The position numbers and the translations under genes were made by a program. A stretch of DNA of 64,000 nt, taken from NCBI GenBank assembly GCA_964304625.1, contig OZ199839.1, positions 11,656,001 to 11,720,000 on the forward strand, written 5' to 3'. The notes under the pieces are model-generated. The model ran no database searches, had not been told where the DNA came from, and worked only from the letters and a program-made list of their open reading frames with translations. Positions 23,073 to 35,864 of the stretch are shown in pieces. The DNA is from Kudoa neothunni. Taxonomy: Eukaryota; Cnidaria. Position 1 is the first letter of the stretch. Every line of letters begins with the position of its first letter.

Positions 23073-26000
23073 GTGATCGCCATTTAAAAATATTGGATAT
23101 ATTTGATGCAGTTATAAATAACTGACGAACTTATTTACAACGCCAATAAAAATATTAACGTTACTATCGAGAAAACCCGGGAGCGAGCTTATTTAAATAA
23201 AAAACACCTTGAAAAATTAACAAAAAATGTTAATCTCTTTATAAAACATTTTTCTTAACGGAATAAATTCATAATGTGTCTAATTTCAACATTTCGTAAA
23301 TCTTGTTAAGTAAAATAAATATTCTAGTCGTATAAAAGTACTCTACTTCGTATAAGAGCGGGATTATTAGGTTACAATGATTTAAAAGAATCAAAATGAT
23401 CTTTATCTTTCAACTGATCCGTCGAATAAAGTATTAAACCCTAATTTTAATAACAGCGTCGTTCTTTTGACAACATTATTAATAAAAATAAACAGTAATA
23501 TTCCAGACCTCTTCTCTTTCTCCTTGAATGGATTTTGTCATCATCTAGAAATCGAAATTTCTTAAAACTCCAATGGCGTACTAATCGCATCAACTAACCC
23601 ATCAATCTAAAAGTTTGTTGGCAAATTTTACTCTAAAATAAGTGTGTTACATTCTTCTTAAATCCATATAAAAATCATCGACAAAATCAGCGTTAATTAA
23701 AGGCGCAACATTATAATATTCTCCCCTATCCCGAATCAATCTCCCGCTTAAAAGACACGTCGCCGTTTACACCGCCGCCTTGCCAACTCACGTACTCACA
23801 AACACAAACCCCTTTGGTCGACTTAACTATTTTCCAAGAGTTAAAAAGAGTAAAATCTCAACGAAATGGTTGAATATACAGCAAATAACCAATTTCACAC
23901 ACTTTTAAAACCCCGATTTAGTTAGAATATTGATTGGTCATTGATTATATATGTTTCTTATAATTTTTAAATCAAGATTTTTCTAAAAGTTATTTTAAAT
24001 AGTTATTAAATAATGTTACCGACAGTCACGTGATTCACAAATTTCATGCACCATTTTCAGGTACTTCTTGTTTATTATTTTGTAAAGTCAATATTTGATT
24101 CCAAAAACTCCTATAACTATACCTTTTGTCGAAAAGTATAATATTAGTTATTATTATGAAAGTCTCCAATCTAATGACCCAAAAAGTGCCACTTTGTCAC
24201 CTTTTAAAATATCTATTATCCCGACTCCTAATGGCATCCTAGTGATGAAAAATTAAATAATCAAAACCTATAAATGTTTTAAGAATCTAAAAATAGAAGT
24301 TATTTGCACGTAGAACAATTTCATTCTGTTGATCAAGATTTGTACGAGTACATTGAGTGGGATCGAAGAAAAATGGTTGTAGTAGGCACCGTCGCGATAA
24401 CCAAGGGAAATTAATTAGCCGATGAAAAAGGTTTACTTTCATATGCAATTCGTGGTGGATATCGCTGATATAAAAAAGGCCCCAACATTTATAATTCTAA
24501 TTTTATTAATTAATCTACTGATGTTATGACTGAAACTACTTCAGAGTGGTTCACTCAAATCTGAATATTTTTTTAAATATACTCTGAAAATTTTATTCGC
24601 AATGTAGACTAAACTGTCTTATTCTACCAATAGCAACAATGGAGATATTTCATATATTTCTGAAAAATAGTTTTTTGTTGATAATACATTTCTCGGATTA
24701 TAATATACAGTTATTTAATCAGCTAAAACGGAATAGAATCATATTGCATCCTTGAACATCGACCTTATTTTGTTATAGATGATTATATGAAATCCGAATA
24801 ATTGTTCCACGTACAAAATAACGGAAATTAGTTTAATCCGTTCCTGCGTATCGAATAAAGTCTATTTTTATTTATTTGAAAATGTACACACCTTGTATCT
24901 ATGAAATATAATAAAAAATATTAATTATAATAATATAAATGAAATATAGGATTAATATTTTTTGGTTTTTACACGAAAAATTAAATAGGTTTCTCCTTCG
25001 ATGGCGGTCGCATGAATTGATTAAGCGGCTCTTCTTCTGGAATTTCTTTTCTTCCCTGTTTTTTACTCCAACTGGACTTCGCTCTTATTTTGATGCGTTT
25101 ACTAATATAAACACATACCTAAAATTAATTGCTTTGCCTTTGTTTAGAATTCTTCTGAAGTGGCTCATTACGATATGGTTAAAAATGTCCTCTATTCGAT
25201 TTACCAACACTGTATATCAGGGGTCTCCAAACTTTTCTCTTCATCGACCCCCTCCATAGATTTTATTAAAAATATTAAAGTATATTCAGCGTTTTGACTG
25301 TAACAATTAAAATTATGTGCAATATCTCACATTAATGTTCTATTTTCGGTATATAATAAAATGCAATATTACACTAACACAAAAAACTTTTACTAACGAT
25401 GTAACATCAAATATATCAGACAAATCTTAGATATTTGTAAATTTACCACAATAAACCTGTTTTTCATTATAAATTATATTCAAATGACCTCCTATGTTAG
25501 GTCTTCTGTATATGATTATAATTACATGTTTTTGCATAAATATGAATACAGCGCAGATTTTAAGATTAAATTACATTATATATAGAAAAATTAATATTTA
25601 TTCATAGCTGCCTTTAATAGTTAACAAGAATGTCTTAATCTTTACCCTTAGATAGTGTTCCTTAGTCTGAGGTCGCTTCAAGAGTTTTTGAAGTGTCCAC
25701 AGGGGTTCAAACGACATTTACTTGTTGTTATTATTATTTTCGTAGCTTTTATAATTTTGTTTGAAATCAATTTAAAAATAAGACTTATCTTTTATAGTCA
25801 ATTATAAATTTAACGTAAACTATCGTTATTGTTTTGTATATTATGATATCAACAAATACTAGTGATCATTTAAATTCGAGATATTTTAAAATGAGGAAAA
25901 ATTAATTTATTACTTTGATTAAAATAATTATTTAATGAATGATTTTGAATAGCGCATTTATCTTTAACTATGTCATTATATGCATTTTTATTAATTTATC

Positions 26001-27413
26001 AAAGAGCACATTTATTAGAGTAAGCGCGGTAGTTGTTCTAATCGTACCCTTTAAAATTATAGACAACAAATAAAATTTTTAGAGATATATCAAATATTTT
26101 TTTAAATTTATACTTTTATAGGTTTAATGAGGGAGTATTAAAAAATAATTCATTTGGAAGTTGGTATATTTAAATAGTAATGAATTGGTGCTAAATTTGA
26201 AATTTAATTTAAACAATTTTATAAATCATTTAAAATATGCAGTTTCCATGGTATCGGTTTTGAATATTGGCAATTTTAGTGAATATCGAGTACACCCAAA
26301 GCTGAGAACAGATAGCCCAGTGGTGTGGTGACTGGACACGATACCCGCCAACTGATCAGTCTATTGTTTCCGTATGAGTGTACCACTATCCCGTAATGAG
26401 AGCTGTTATTAGAATGGGATTGCACTATAAGTGTAATTTCCTTTGCACTTTTAGTTCAATCTAACAGAGAAGGTTGAATTAGACGTTTTAATCGTCGGAT
26501 GCTCTAACAGACCTGAAATCTCGGTAGAGCCTAAGTCCTTATGGATTTGTGCGTACGGTATGGGATGGTGCATGCACCACCAATAAGAATGTTTAGTAGG
26601 TTAAATACCCACACTACTCAAGAATGATAAGGACAAAGTGGTAAATGTTACTCGTCTTACGGTGTCTACAGCGTTGTTGACGATGGTCTAACCATCCATA
26701 TCCTCATAACCTAAAAAAAATTCGCCAGGGGCTTTACCTTGCAAACAAAAAAAAATTAAAAAGAGTAACGGAAAAAACTAGAAAATGGTGCTATCCTAAT
26801 TAAATATATTAAATTTAATGATTTAGCATGCCTTCATTTTTATCTTCTTCCTAGTATACGTAATTCTGGTTCCGAATCTTAATTTAAAAATACATTTTAT
26901 TATTAGTAAGATGTATAGTACGGAATATTTAGAAGTATAAATTGTTACTTAATTTTAATATATCCATTGTCATTATCGTTCAAGTGAACTGCTTGGTGGA
27001 GACATATTAACCAATCAAATAACGAGTTATCATTAATAATTATTTTATTTAATTAGTTATCTCCTTATTCACTCATATTCACATAATAAATATTTAAATA
27101 CATCAATTATTTTCGTATAAATTAAATTTTTGTTCTAATAAAGAATGATATTAAAATATTTTTTGAAATAATGGCTACGTTCATATCATTTCTTGTTTAT
27201 AAATTCATCTACGGATTTTATTAGTATGCGTTTAAATTATAATCGTATATTTATTATTCTCTAAAAATATAAATATGAGAATATTTATTATTTATAGATA
27301 TATCTATCATCCAAATTTGTTGGTGACAAATTAACTAATACATATTGAAACTCTTTTACTCCTATATATATATATATATATATTGTCCTCTGTTAACGAT
27401 TATGATAATTTAG
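23073..27413. other. Interval between the two halves of the receptor locus (probable 4.3-kb intron)
   Basis: I find no module-type exon, signal peptide exon with good splice context, or other gene. An open frame at 24939-25259 has no recognisable content. It holds a hAT-like end near 25216 (CAGGGGTCTCCAAACTT) with no partner end seen, a SINE copy at 26305-26765, and a short (TA)n at 27364-27383 just before the next exon. A possible ATG at 27171 (MATFISFLVYKF) could be an alternative first exon but has no convincing donor. Confidence 0.45.
26305..26765 (+). mobile_element. tRNA-derived SINE, copy 1
   Basis: A perfect pol III A-box (TAGCCCAGTGG, 26313-26323) starts the element and an A-rich tail (CAAACAAAAAAAAATTAAAA) ends it. 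The block CTGATCAG..TATTG.TTCCGT .. CTATCCCGTAATGAGAGCTG aligns with the copy at 48400-48633 (GTGATCAA..TACTGCTTCCGT .. CTATCCCATATACGAGAGCTG). The B-box region is deleted here but perfect in the other copy. Confidence 0.6.
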
Positions 27414-28377
27414 AAATATTAAGCACTGAATTGGATTATTATTGGGAATCTCAAAACCTGAATATTGTATTGACGATAGTTTCAGAAGGAATATTATCTG
27501 AATTCAACATCAATTACCACCTGTGTGAGGAAAATCCAACGAAGAAAAATTCATCGCAGAGACAACAAACAATTAAATGCGCTAACAACAGATGCAGTTG
27601 GACAGTAGAAAATATCAAATCTGACAAAAATCATATTTTAACGTTTTCATCACAAAATCTTATAAATCATATGTCTTATTTTATCAGGAATGGTGAATGT
27701 AATATTTCATTATTGGGATACAATAAATTTTTCAATTGCCATATAAATTTTAGACGAGTGTCCCTTCGTTGGCGTTAAACAAGATGACAAAGCTACTGGT
27801 GGCGTTTCAATAATAATAGAATTATTAGGTGTTATGCCGAAAGTCTTATACATCACTTATTCCTTATATGAAACAACTGATGGAAACAAACAAGTAATGC
27901 CAGAATCTACTCAAAAGATACCCTGCGTTAAATATGAATGCACATTAAAAATCCCAGACATATCACAAACAAAAAGCTACGATATTATGTTATCCATACC
28001 AAAATGCACCGATAAAATAAATTTCAAAATAAAAAATTGTACTATTTATATACAAATATATTAAATAATTTTCTCTGTAGCTCCCACCACTTACGACTTA
28101 GTGTACAATTACCAAATAACCAGTTCCAACAAGGCCACCCTTACAATAATAATATCGAAACTTGCAATACCATATCAAAAAATTACTTTCGATTGGTTTT
28201 TAAAATTAAGTAAAAGCTCAGTACCTCTTCAATCTTCCACTTCATTGGTTGAACTTACAGATGAAAATTCATCATTTTCATTTCAAATACCAAATATTGA
28301 TCTAGATTCGGAATACTTCATTGATTTTTCATCCGACTATCTCGCTGCAATGCCTCATAAAACATTGATTGTTAAAT
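27414..28377 (+). CDS. Receptor ectodomain cassette 1 (modules c-d-e)
   Basis: Exon c (27414-27692) reads EILSTELDYYWESQNLNIVL with KCANNRCSWTVENI. Exon d (27754-28038) reads DECPFVGVKQDDKATGGV with PCVKYECTLKIPDI. Exon e (28081-28377) reads SPTTYDLVYNYQITSSNKAT. All borders are phase 1. The letters are mine and follow similarity to later copies: c begins (E)(K/R)F.Y....WDYHKL, d begins EPCPLS, e begins SRS(N/D)YT. The acceptor at 27414 needs an upstream phase-1 donor; the best candidate is exon 17 at 23072. Modules a and b are missing from this first cassette. Confidence 0.65.
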
Positions 28378-28429
28378 GTATATTTATAAATTTACTTTAA
28401 TATATTTTTATATCAAAATTTTAATTAAG

Positions 28430-30100
28430 CGAAAATCAATTATGAAATAATACAGAAATGGAACGATGGCAAACTTTCAATTTCATTAAGATTGAATGTA
28501 CCAATAAATAAATTATGCATTGATATTGAAATTACCACTCTTAAAAAAACGAATTCTGGAATAATAGAAAAATCCACAGTCACTCTGAATGCAACTTTAT
28601 TTTGTGACCAAAGCGTTTGCGACTATGAATTTGAAAATGTGACCAAAAAAGATCATTTCAAAATCGCGTTAGTATCGAATTTATTACAACCCAAAGCTCC
28701 TATCATCCTTAAGAAAGGTAAATCATTATTAAATAATTTAGAAATTGCAACAAATTTTTTAGAACCTACTACATTTACTATAAATCAAAAATACGAAAAA
28801 AATGTATTCTTGGTGGAGTTTTCATTGCATAATAAATACAATGAGATATTCATCAAATGGAGTTTGTCGGACACAGAAGGAAATTTGGTCGAACATTCTG
28901 GCAATTTATTCAAAGAGGTTGTGATTTACAATGATAAATTTGTCCTCAATCTTGGGAAGCTGTACCAAACTAAAGAATACAAATTAAAGTTTGAATCCGA
29001 AGAACTTGATGGGAATAAAGAACTTGCAATAAATAGTAACAACTAATCAAATATTGAAATAGTTGACCATTCCTAATTTTGTTTAAAACAATAATTATAA
29101 TATGTTGTATCATTTAAAAATATATTATCCTGTATTTAACTAATAATGATAATTTTAGAGAAGTTTGACTATGTCATAAAATATAAATGGGATTATCACA
29201 AACTAAAAATAACATTGGAAATTTCACCGAGTGAACCTCGGATGGATTTTACCATCGACTATTCTTATTATGAAAATGATAAAAAACCAGAAAATGTGGT
29301 TGAAAATAATAAACCGATTCAATGCGACACAAATATATGCACGTTTTTAATTAAAAATATAAATTACGCTGTCGATCACACATTTTCGTTCCATGTACCA
29401 AGTCTCGTCGATAATGTTCAGTATCAAATAAAGAAAGGTACTTAGATTATCGAAAATGGCTTGTAATTCTGTTATTAATTATATTATTCAGAACCATGTC
29501 CGCTGTCAGATATACAACTGAAACCTCCAGAAAACGAGGATCGCACTCTAATAATTCAACTGTTATTTGCATACGAAGAGTTATCGGTTGATTATTCAGT
29601 TTATGAATCAGATGAGAATACTAGCTTAATAATTCATGATCCAAATAAAAAGATAATTTGTGAATCGACCATATGTGAATTATCCATCCCAAAGCTAATA
29701 CTTACAAAGTCTTATAACATTGTTGTGAAAGTACCCTTGTGTAAGGAAAATTTGACGATATCAACTGAAAAAGGTACAATATACCACTCATAAAAATAAT
29801 AAATTTTTCTAGCTCGAAGCAATTACACATTAACATACAGTTATCAAAAAGAACAGTCCAACAAAGTTACACTTACTCTACAATTAAAGCTTTTATTACC
29901 TTATGATAAAATCGAGTTGGATTGGTCTTTGAAAGCAAATTCCAATGTCGTTATGAGATCATCTTCAAAAACCGAGCTGACTCAAAAGAATTCCATATTT
30001 TCCTTATCTATACCAGAAGTTGATACAGGAAAAGAATATACAATTGAGTTCACTTCCAAATATCTCGTGGAAAAAACAAATGGGAATATCATAATTAAAG
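28430..30100 (+). CDS. Receptor ectodomain cassette 2 (modules a-b-c-d-e)
   Basis: a 28430-28717 (KINYEIIQKWNDGKLSISL, FCDQSVCDYEFENV); b 28763-29035 (EPTTFTINQKYEKNVFLVEF, KLYQTKEYKLKFESEEL); c 29159-29437 (EKFDYVIKYKWDYHKLKITL, CDTNICTFLIKNI); d 29492-29773 (EPCPLSDIQLKPPENEDRTL, CESTICELSIPKL); e 29813-30100 (SRSNYTLTYSYQKEQSNKVT, FSLSIPEVDTGKEYTIEF). All ten borders are phase 1 and introns are 40-125 bp. Modules share the pattern cysteine pair, then alternating hydrophobics, then a Tyr-centred strand. Confidence 0.7.
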
Positions 30101-30433
30101 GTATGTAATAATAAACCCGCTAGTTCATTCGCAGTCATTTATTTAATTAATGATATATTAATAAATGAATATTATTATAATTCGACATTTTTCAAATAAA
30201 AATAATTCAGAAATAATTGTTCAATTTATGTTTTATTCTCAAGAAATAATATGCAAGATAAACAAAATTTAATTAAATTAGTGATTATACAATGGATTAT
30301 AATTTGATTTCATTGTATACTTATTATTTATGATAGATGATATATATTAATTTATATCATTTAATTAATTAATTGTGTGAATATCACAAAAGAATTGATA
30401 TCACCGTGAAATTCATGTTAAACCTAATTTTAA

Positions 30434-31032
30434 CCCTCCGGTATCCAGGAGAAAAGCTTACGCACATACATAGACGTGGACATTGTTTCCAACCACCCAA
30501 AAAACATCGGATTATATAATTGACTACGAATTATTTAATTAAACATATTTTGCATAATATTAAATTTATTCTGCATTCACCGTAATTGCCTTGTTCACAC
30601 GGACTGCATTTTGTGCGGCATCGTTTTTGGGAGATCTGTTACAAACACAGAAATGTTAACGTTTTTCGAATCTATGGTTTACCCTTTCACTTTTGTTTTG
30701 TATATTTGCTTTGGATTCCACTATGAGTTCTATTGCTAGCTGTTTTTGGAAATCTCTTATGACCAAAGCTTTTATTGGTTAAGTAATTGAGAGTTTCTAG
30801 ATCCATATAGTTGAAATTCATTATACACATCTGCTTCTACTATATTGTAAAACACAGCATTTGGCCAGCGTCTAATGGCTCATTCTGTAGAATAGCATCG
30901 CACAAGCTGATCGAAAGTGTCAACATCATCATTTATCGCATTGTAATATAGGATTATCTTAGGTTTTGATTTTTCCATTTCATGACCCCTATCAGAATCA
31001 ATGTCCCAGGAAATACTTTGAGGTCATTAAGG
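30434..31032 (-). pseudogene. Antisense piggyBac fragment in a receptor intron
   Basis: On the minus strand, KPKIILYYNAINDDVDTF precedes LVRCYST and RRWPNAVFYNIVEADVYNEF, the third-Asp block and following helix of a piggyBac transposase. Upstream blocks with the first two Asp residues are absent. TTAA occurs at 30430-30433 and 31033-31036, but the sequences inside do not form convincing inverted repeats, so those limits are tentative. Confidence 0.6.
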
Positions 31033-31266
31033 TTAACCTTTTTGTGCGTTTATTCTCAATATTATTTTATGTTAAAACAATAATATTATTCCTTAAAATT
31101 AAACTATGTATACACTTTTCTAAGAAATCAATCCGTTTTATTTATTATAATTATACAAGTTTGGGAAAAAGTATAAACAATGTAATTGCGCTAACGTAAC
31201 GTATAGTTTATATGGTTTAAAATAGTTGGTTGTGTATATTGATTGCTAACAAATATAATAATATAG

Positions 31267-32940
31267 TTCCAATAAATTATCAAATCAACAAAAAGCACGC
31301 AGATGATAAAGTTCAACTAACAATACAGCCAGAAATAGATGTGAATCAATTAGAAGTCAAACTTGAATATTCCACTTTGAAAAAGACCCCTAATAAATAT
31401 GACGTGAAGGAGACAAGATCAATAGATATAACGCTAAAATGTATCGAAAAAGTTTGCGAATATCTTTTGGAAAAAATTGACAAGAATGAAAACTATTACA
31501 TTAAAATTGTGCCAGGTTTATTGCAAAAGAAAGAACCTATTCTTATCAAAAGAGGTATTATTTTTCTGTATTATTATTAATATAATATATTCAAGAACCG
31601 ACTACATTTGAGGTTAATTATAAATATAACAATAATGAATTATTGGTTGAGTTCACATTGAAAATTAAATTTGATGAGATATTCATCAAATGGAGCTTAT
31701 CAGACTCAATAAATGTTTTGGTCAAAAATTCTAACGATCTGTTCAAAAAGGTTGTGGTCAAAGATAACAAATGTACCTTAAATCTTGGACCGTTGTATCA
31801 AACAAAAGAATACAAATTAACATTTGAATCCGAAGAACTTACTGGGAAGAATGAACTTGTAGTAGAAAGTAATAATTAATAAAATATCGAAAAAGTTGAC
31901 TATTCCTACTTTTATTAAAAATATTAATTATAATATAATGTATAACTTAAAAATAAAAAAAATTTCTTGTTGAATTATAAATGATAATTTTAGAGAGATT
32001 TGAATATGCATTAAAACATGAATGGGATTATCACAAACTAGAAATAACATTGGTAATTTTCTCGAATGAACCTCGGATGGAATTTGCTATCGACTATTCT
32101 TATTACGAACAAGGTAAAAATATTGCTGATGCGATTATAAACAAAAAAACAATTATATGCGAACATCATATATGTAATTTTGAAATTGAAAATATCAACT
32201 ATAAAGTTGATCACATATTTTTACTTCATGCCCCAAATCTTGTCGATCACCTTCAGTATGAAATAAAGAGAGGTGATTCAAAACTCAACAATGTGTTTCC
32301 ATTTTCTTAATTTTATTATATTTAGAACCATGTCCATTGTCAAGTATACAACAAAAGTCGTTTGAAAACGATAAACTGAATCTAATAATTAAACTTTTAT
32401 CGGCATACGAAGAGTTATCAGTTGATTATTCAGTTTATGAAACAAGTGAAAATACTGATTTACTCACTCTACACTCAAATGAACTGATATCGTGTATAAT
32501 GAATACATGCGAATTATCCATTTCAGACTTAACACTTACAAAGTCTTATAATGTTGCTGTGAAAGTACCCTTGTGTGAAGCAGGCAGGACTCTATCAATC
32601 GATAAATGTATAATATCCGAATCATAAAAATAATAAATTTTTTTAGCTCGAAGCGATTACACAATAACATACAATTATCGCAAAGAAGAGTTCAATAAAG
32701 TTACACTTACTCTACAATTGCAGCTTTCACTTCCTTATGATAAAATCGAGTTAGAATGGTCTCTGAAAACAGGTTTGAATTCAGAGGTCGTTAAGAGTTC
32801 ATCTTCGATGACTGCGCTGACTAAAGAGGTTTCCTTATTTTCATTATCTATACCAGAAGTTGATATAAATAATGAATATACAATTGAGTTCATTTCCGAA
32901 TACCTTGTGGAAAAAATAAACAGAAATATCCTAGTAGAAG
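31267..32940 (+). CDS. Receptor ectodomain cassette 3 (modules a-b-c-d-e)
   Basis: a 31267-31554 (PINYQINKKHADDKVQLTI, KCIEKVCEYLLEKI); b 31596-31868 (EPTTFEVNYKYNNNELLVEF, KCTLNLGPLYQTKEYKLTF); c 31994-32272 (ERFEYALKHEWDYHKLEITL, CEHHICNFEIENI); d 32326-32607 (EPCPLSSIQQKSFENDKLNL, CIMNTCELSISDL); e 32647-32940 (SRSDYTITYNYRKEEFNKVT). All are phase 1. Modules c, d and e are clearly the duplicates of 29159-30100, including similar intron sequence such as AAATTTTT(C/T)TAG/CTCGAAGC before e. Confidence 0.7.
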
Positions 32941-33619
32941 GTATATAATAATAATGTTGTTTATTTCATTCGCATCTAACTATTTAATTGATACTATATT
33001 CATGATCTAATTTTAATAAAATTCATTAATTTTTCCAAATTTAACAATTAAGTAATAATTAATCTATTTATACTAAGTTATTAGCAAAAAATTTAAAAAA
33101 AATTAAATATTATATAAGGATTAGAATTTGTTTTTCATTGTTTATTTATTATTTAGAATACTTAAATAGGAAGTTTCATTATTTCGATTAATTAGTCTTA
33201 TGAGTACTACTAAATAATGGATATAATGTGGAAGTTTATAAACAAAAATTAAATTAAAGATGTAATTTACATTTATAATGGGTTTGTAATTCAAATTTGA
33301 CAAATAATATATTTTCTATACATAATAATTAATAATACATATGTACAATCCCTGTTATTTTTATGTTTATTATAAAATAAAATTACGAGGGATAGAAACA
33401 ATTTTTTAAAAAACTGCATTCGATGATATAATCTTATATAACTGATTACCACCTTTCTGAAAGTTAGCTAATATTCACCAACAAATTTAGTAATTGTGTA
33501 AACTATTAAAGCAAATAATTCGATTTTTAATGTTACAAATTTTTTAAAATGATTGTATTAATTTAATCCTAAACTATAACATGAGAATTTCAATTACTAA
33601 ATTTTACATTTTAATCTTC

Positions 33620-35062
33620 CTTGTAGGTGGCGCGTGACCATGGGGGAGCCGATTGGGCCATTTGTGGACCATGATAAAAAAATATAAAACGCTTCAAATT
33701 TTTATTTAATAACTCAGCTCATCTCTTTGAGTAATTAAACGCAATACATGGATAAATTGGGTTCCAATTTTCAGTTTTTGTTATTAATCGTGAGCATGTT
33801 AAAGTAGGTCAGCTACCTCCAAATTAATAAAATTATGAGCGTTATAGTCTGTGAGAGTATTAAAGACAAAAGTAATCGTCGAGTTAATCAATTAAAAATT
33901 AAAATAAGCTGAAATGGAGTAGGAACATGACCTCGCCCGGACAGTTTTAATGACAAACGTGTTTGTCGCCTTTCAGAAGGCTCCGAATGGATTAAGTATA
34001 TTTTGAATGTCTCATTGTTTTTCACAACACTGTATTAGACAGCGATGAAAAATAATTTTTCAGTATCGTGTCGAGTTACAAAAATATTTGATTTGACGGT
34101 CAAAATATGGATATTTTTTCAAGAAGTTGAAAGGGGTTATTGTTGTTATAAGCATTCTGCGAGTGAATGTATTTATGATTATACTAAATGAACTTTCCGA
34201 CTCACCACTCACCAATTGCGTTGGATACGAGTCATGAGTACTTAAATTACTAAATTAAATTAACACATCGTTTTTTAGAATACAATAAAAAATTGTCTTC
34301 CAACAAGTTCTACACCAATAATAACAAATTTATATAAGAAAACTATTTGAAATATTTGTTACATACGATAACTTACTTTTGCTTGGGCTGATTCGCATAA
34401 ATTAATTTACCGAAATTAGAACGAAATAATGTGGACTTGCTATCTTTGATCCATTAATAGAGAAAGCATCTGATATGATGTTGTTTTTTTGAATAATCAA
34501 CATCGTCTTCGTAGGAATCGTCAGATTTTGATATTTTAAAATCAGAATCATCATTGGAATTAAAATTAAGATTATTTTATAGAAGCTATTCGATATCTCT
34601 GCATGCATTATGCATTATTCGCGGTCATGTTGCTTAAGTAATGATTGAATATTATTTTCCAAGAATAAATAACTTAAAAAAGGATTAAAAAAGTTACGTT
34701 TTATTAACATAAAAAGAATGTTAAATTGTTTGTGTACGTATTAATTTTCGTTACCCTCATTTGAGTTTAGCTAGAAACAAAGATGCAATTTTTGAGTTAA
34801 ATAACTTCCACCAGTAAAATCTAATTTAATTATTTAAAAAAAATAATAAAAAGTGATACAATATTACTTTTTTTGAAAAATAAAACAAATAAATAATCTT
34901 TTTCTCATAAAAAAGTGGTATAGTTATTTTTCTTAAATAATTGAAACGAATAAAAATTTGTTTGTTACAGAAGTCATCTTATTACCCAGACCCTTCTAGA
35001 TGAATTAAATGTAGAGATCAAAATCCTTAGGGTCACAGATGACCCCACATTGGACCGGGGGG
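33620..35062 (-). mobile_element. Antisense piggyBac-like remnant in a receptor intron
   Basis: TTAA at 35063-35066 follows an end reading, inverted, CCCCCCGGTCCAATGTGG. Just inside is GGGTCACAGATGACCCC (35030-35046), an inverted repeat like the subterminal palindromes of other piggyBacs here. On the minus strand about 34480-34620 reads SNDDSDFKISKSDDSYEDDV, the acidic N-terminal leader type of these transposases. No DDE block survives. The left limit is not defined. Confidence 0.5.
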
Positions 35063-35173
35063 TTAATTGCAGAATAAATAATCTATTTTATTATTAAGTT
35101 CGTAAAAATTAATATTTTTAGAGTTAAAATCTTAGCCTGAACTTTTTTGTTGTTAACAACTATAATAATTTAG

Positions 35174-35775
35174 TTCCAATAAGCTATAAAATCAACAAAA
35201 TCCATGTCGATGATAAGGTTCAACTAACAATTCAGCCAGAGATAGATGTTAATCGATTAGATGTCAAACTCGAATATTCCACTTTGAAAAAGACTCTTAA
35301 TAAATATGACGTGAAGGAGACAAGATCAATAGATATAACGCTAAAATGTATCGAAAAAGTTTGCGAATATCTTTTGGAAAATATTGACAAAAATGAAAAC
35401 TATTACATTAAAATTTTGCCAGGTTTATTGCAAGAGAAAGAACCTATTCTTATTAAAAGAGGTATTATTTTTCTGTATTATTATTAATATAATATACTCA
35501 AGAACCAACTGCATTTGAGGTCAAGTATGAATATAACAATGATGGATTATTGGTTGAGTTCACATTGGAGGATGACATAGAAGAAATTTTCCTTAAATGG
35601 AGTTTACTGGGAAAAGGAGAGAAATCTATAAAAAATTCCAATGATCAAATTAATTTATTACCATGTGAAGCAAAAAAATGTTCCATCGAACTTGGCAAGT
35701 TGGACCAAGCTGAACAATATAAATTCGCCTTTCAGTCTGATGAACTTCAAGGAGTCAGCGAATTAATAATCGAAA
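35174..35775 (+). CDS. Receptor ectodomain cassette 4 (modules a-b), last modules before the GAIN region
   Basis: a 35174-35461 is almost identical to 31267-31554 from about base 100 on, and the 41-bp intron after it is also nearly identical. b 35503-35775 starts the same (EPTAFEVKYEYNNDGLLVEF) but then diverges (EDDIEEIFLKWSLLGKGEK, PCEAKKCSIELGKLDQAEQY). The order then breaks: no c-d-e follows, and the next exons are linker and GAIN-like sequence. Confidence 0.7.
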
Positions 35776-35864
35776 GTAGATATTTTTTCATTAAATATAA
35801 ATATTATTATTCGTTAAAAATTGATTAAATAAATTATTTTTTTATTTATATTCACTTTTTCTAG

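Noticed and set aside
23073-23125. C-terminal stop of the first module block as a real protein end
   Set aside because: The paralogue diverges right after the same GT donor, and all other modules end at that point, so this is read-through into an intron.
24939-25259. 106-codon frame
   Set aside because: No recognisable domain; it runs into a hAT-like end and has no partner exon.
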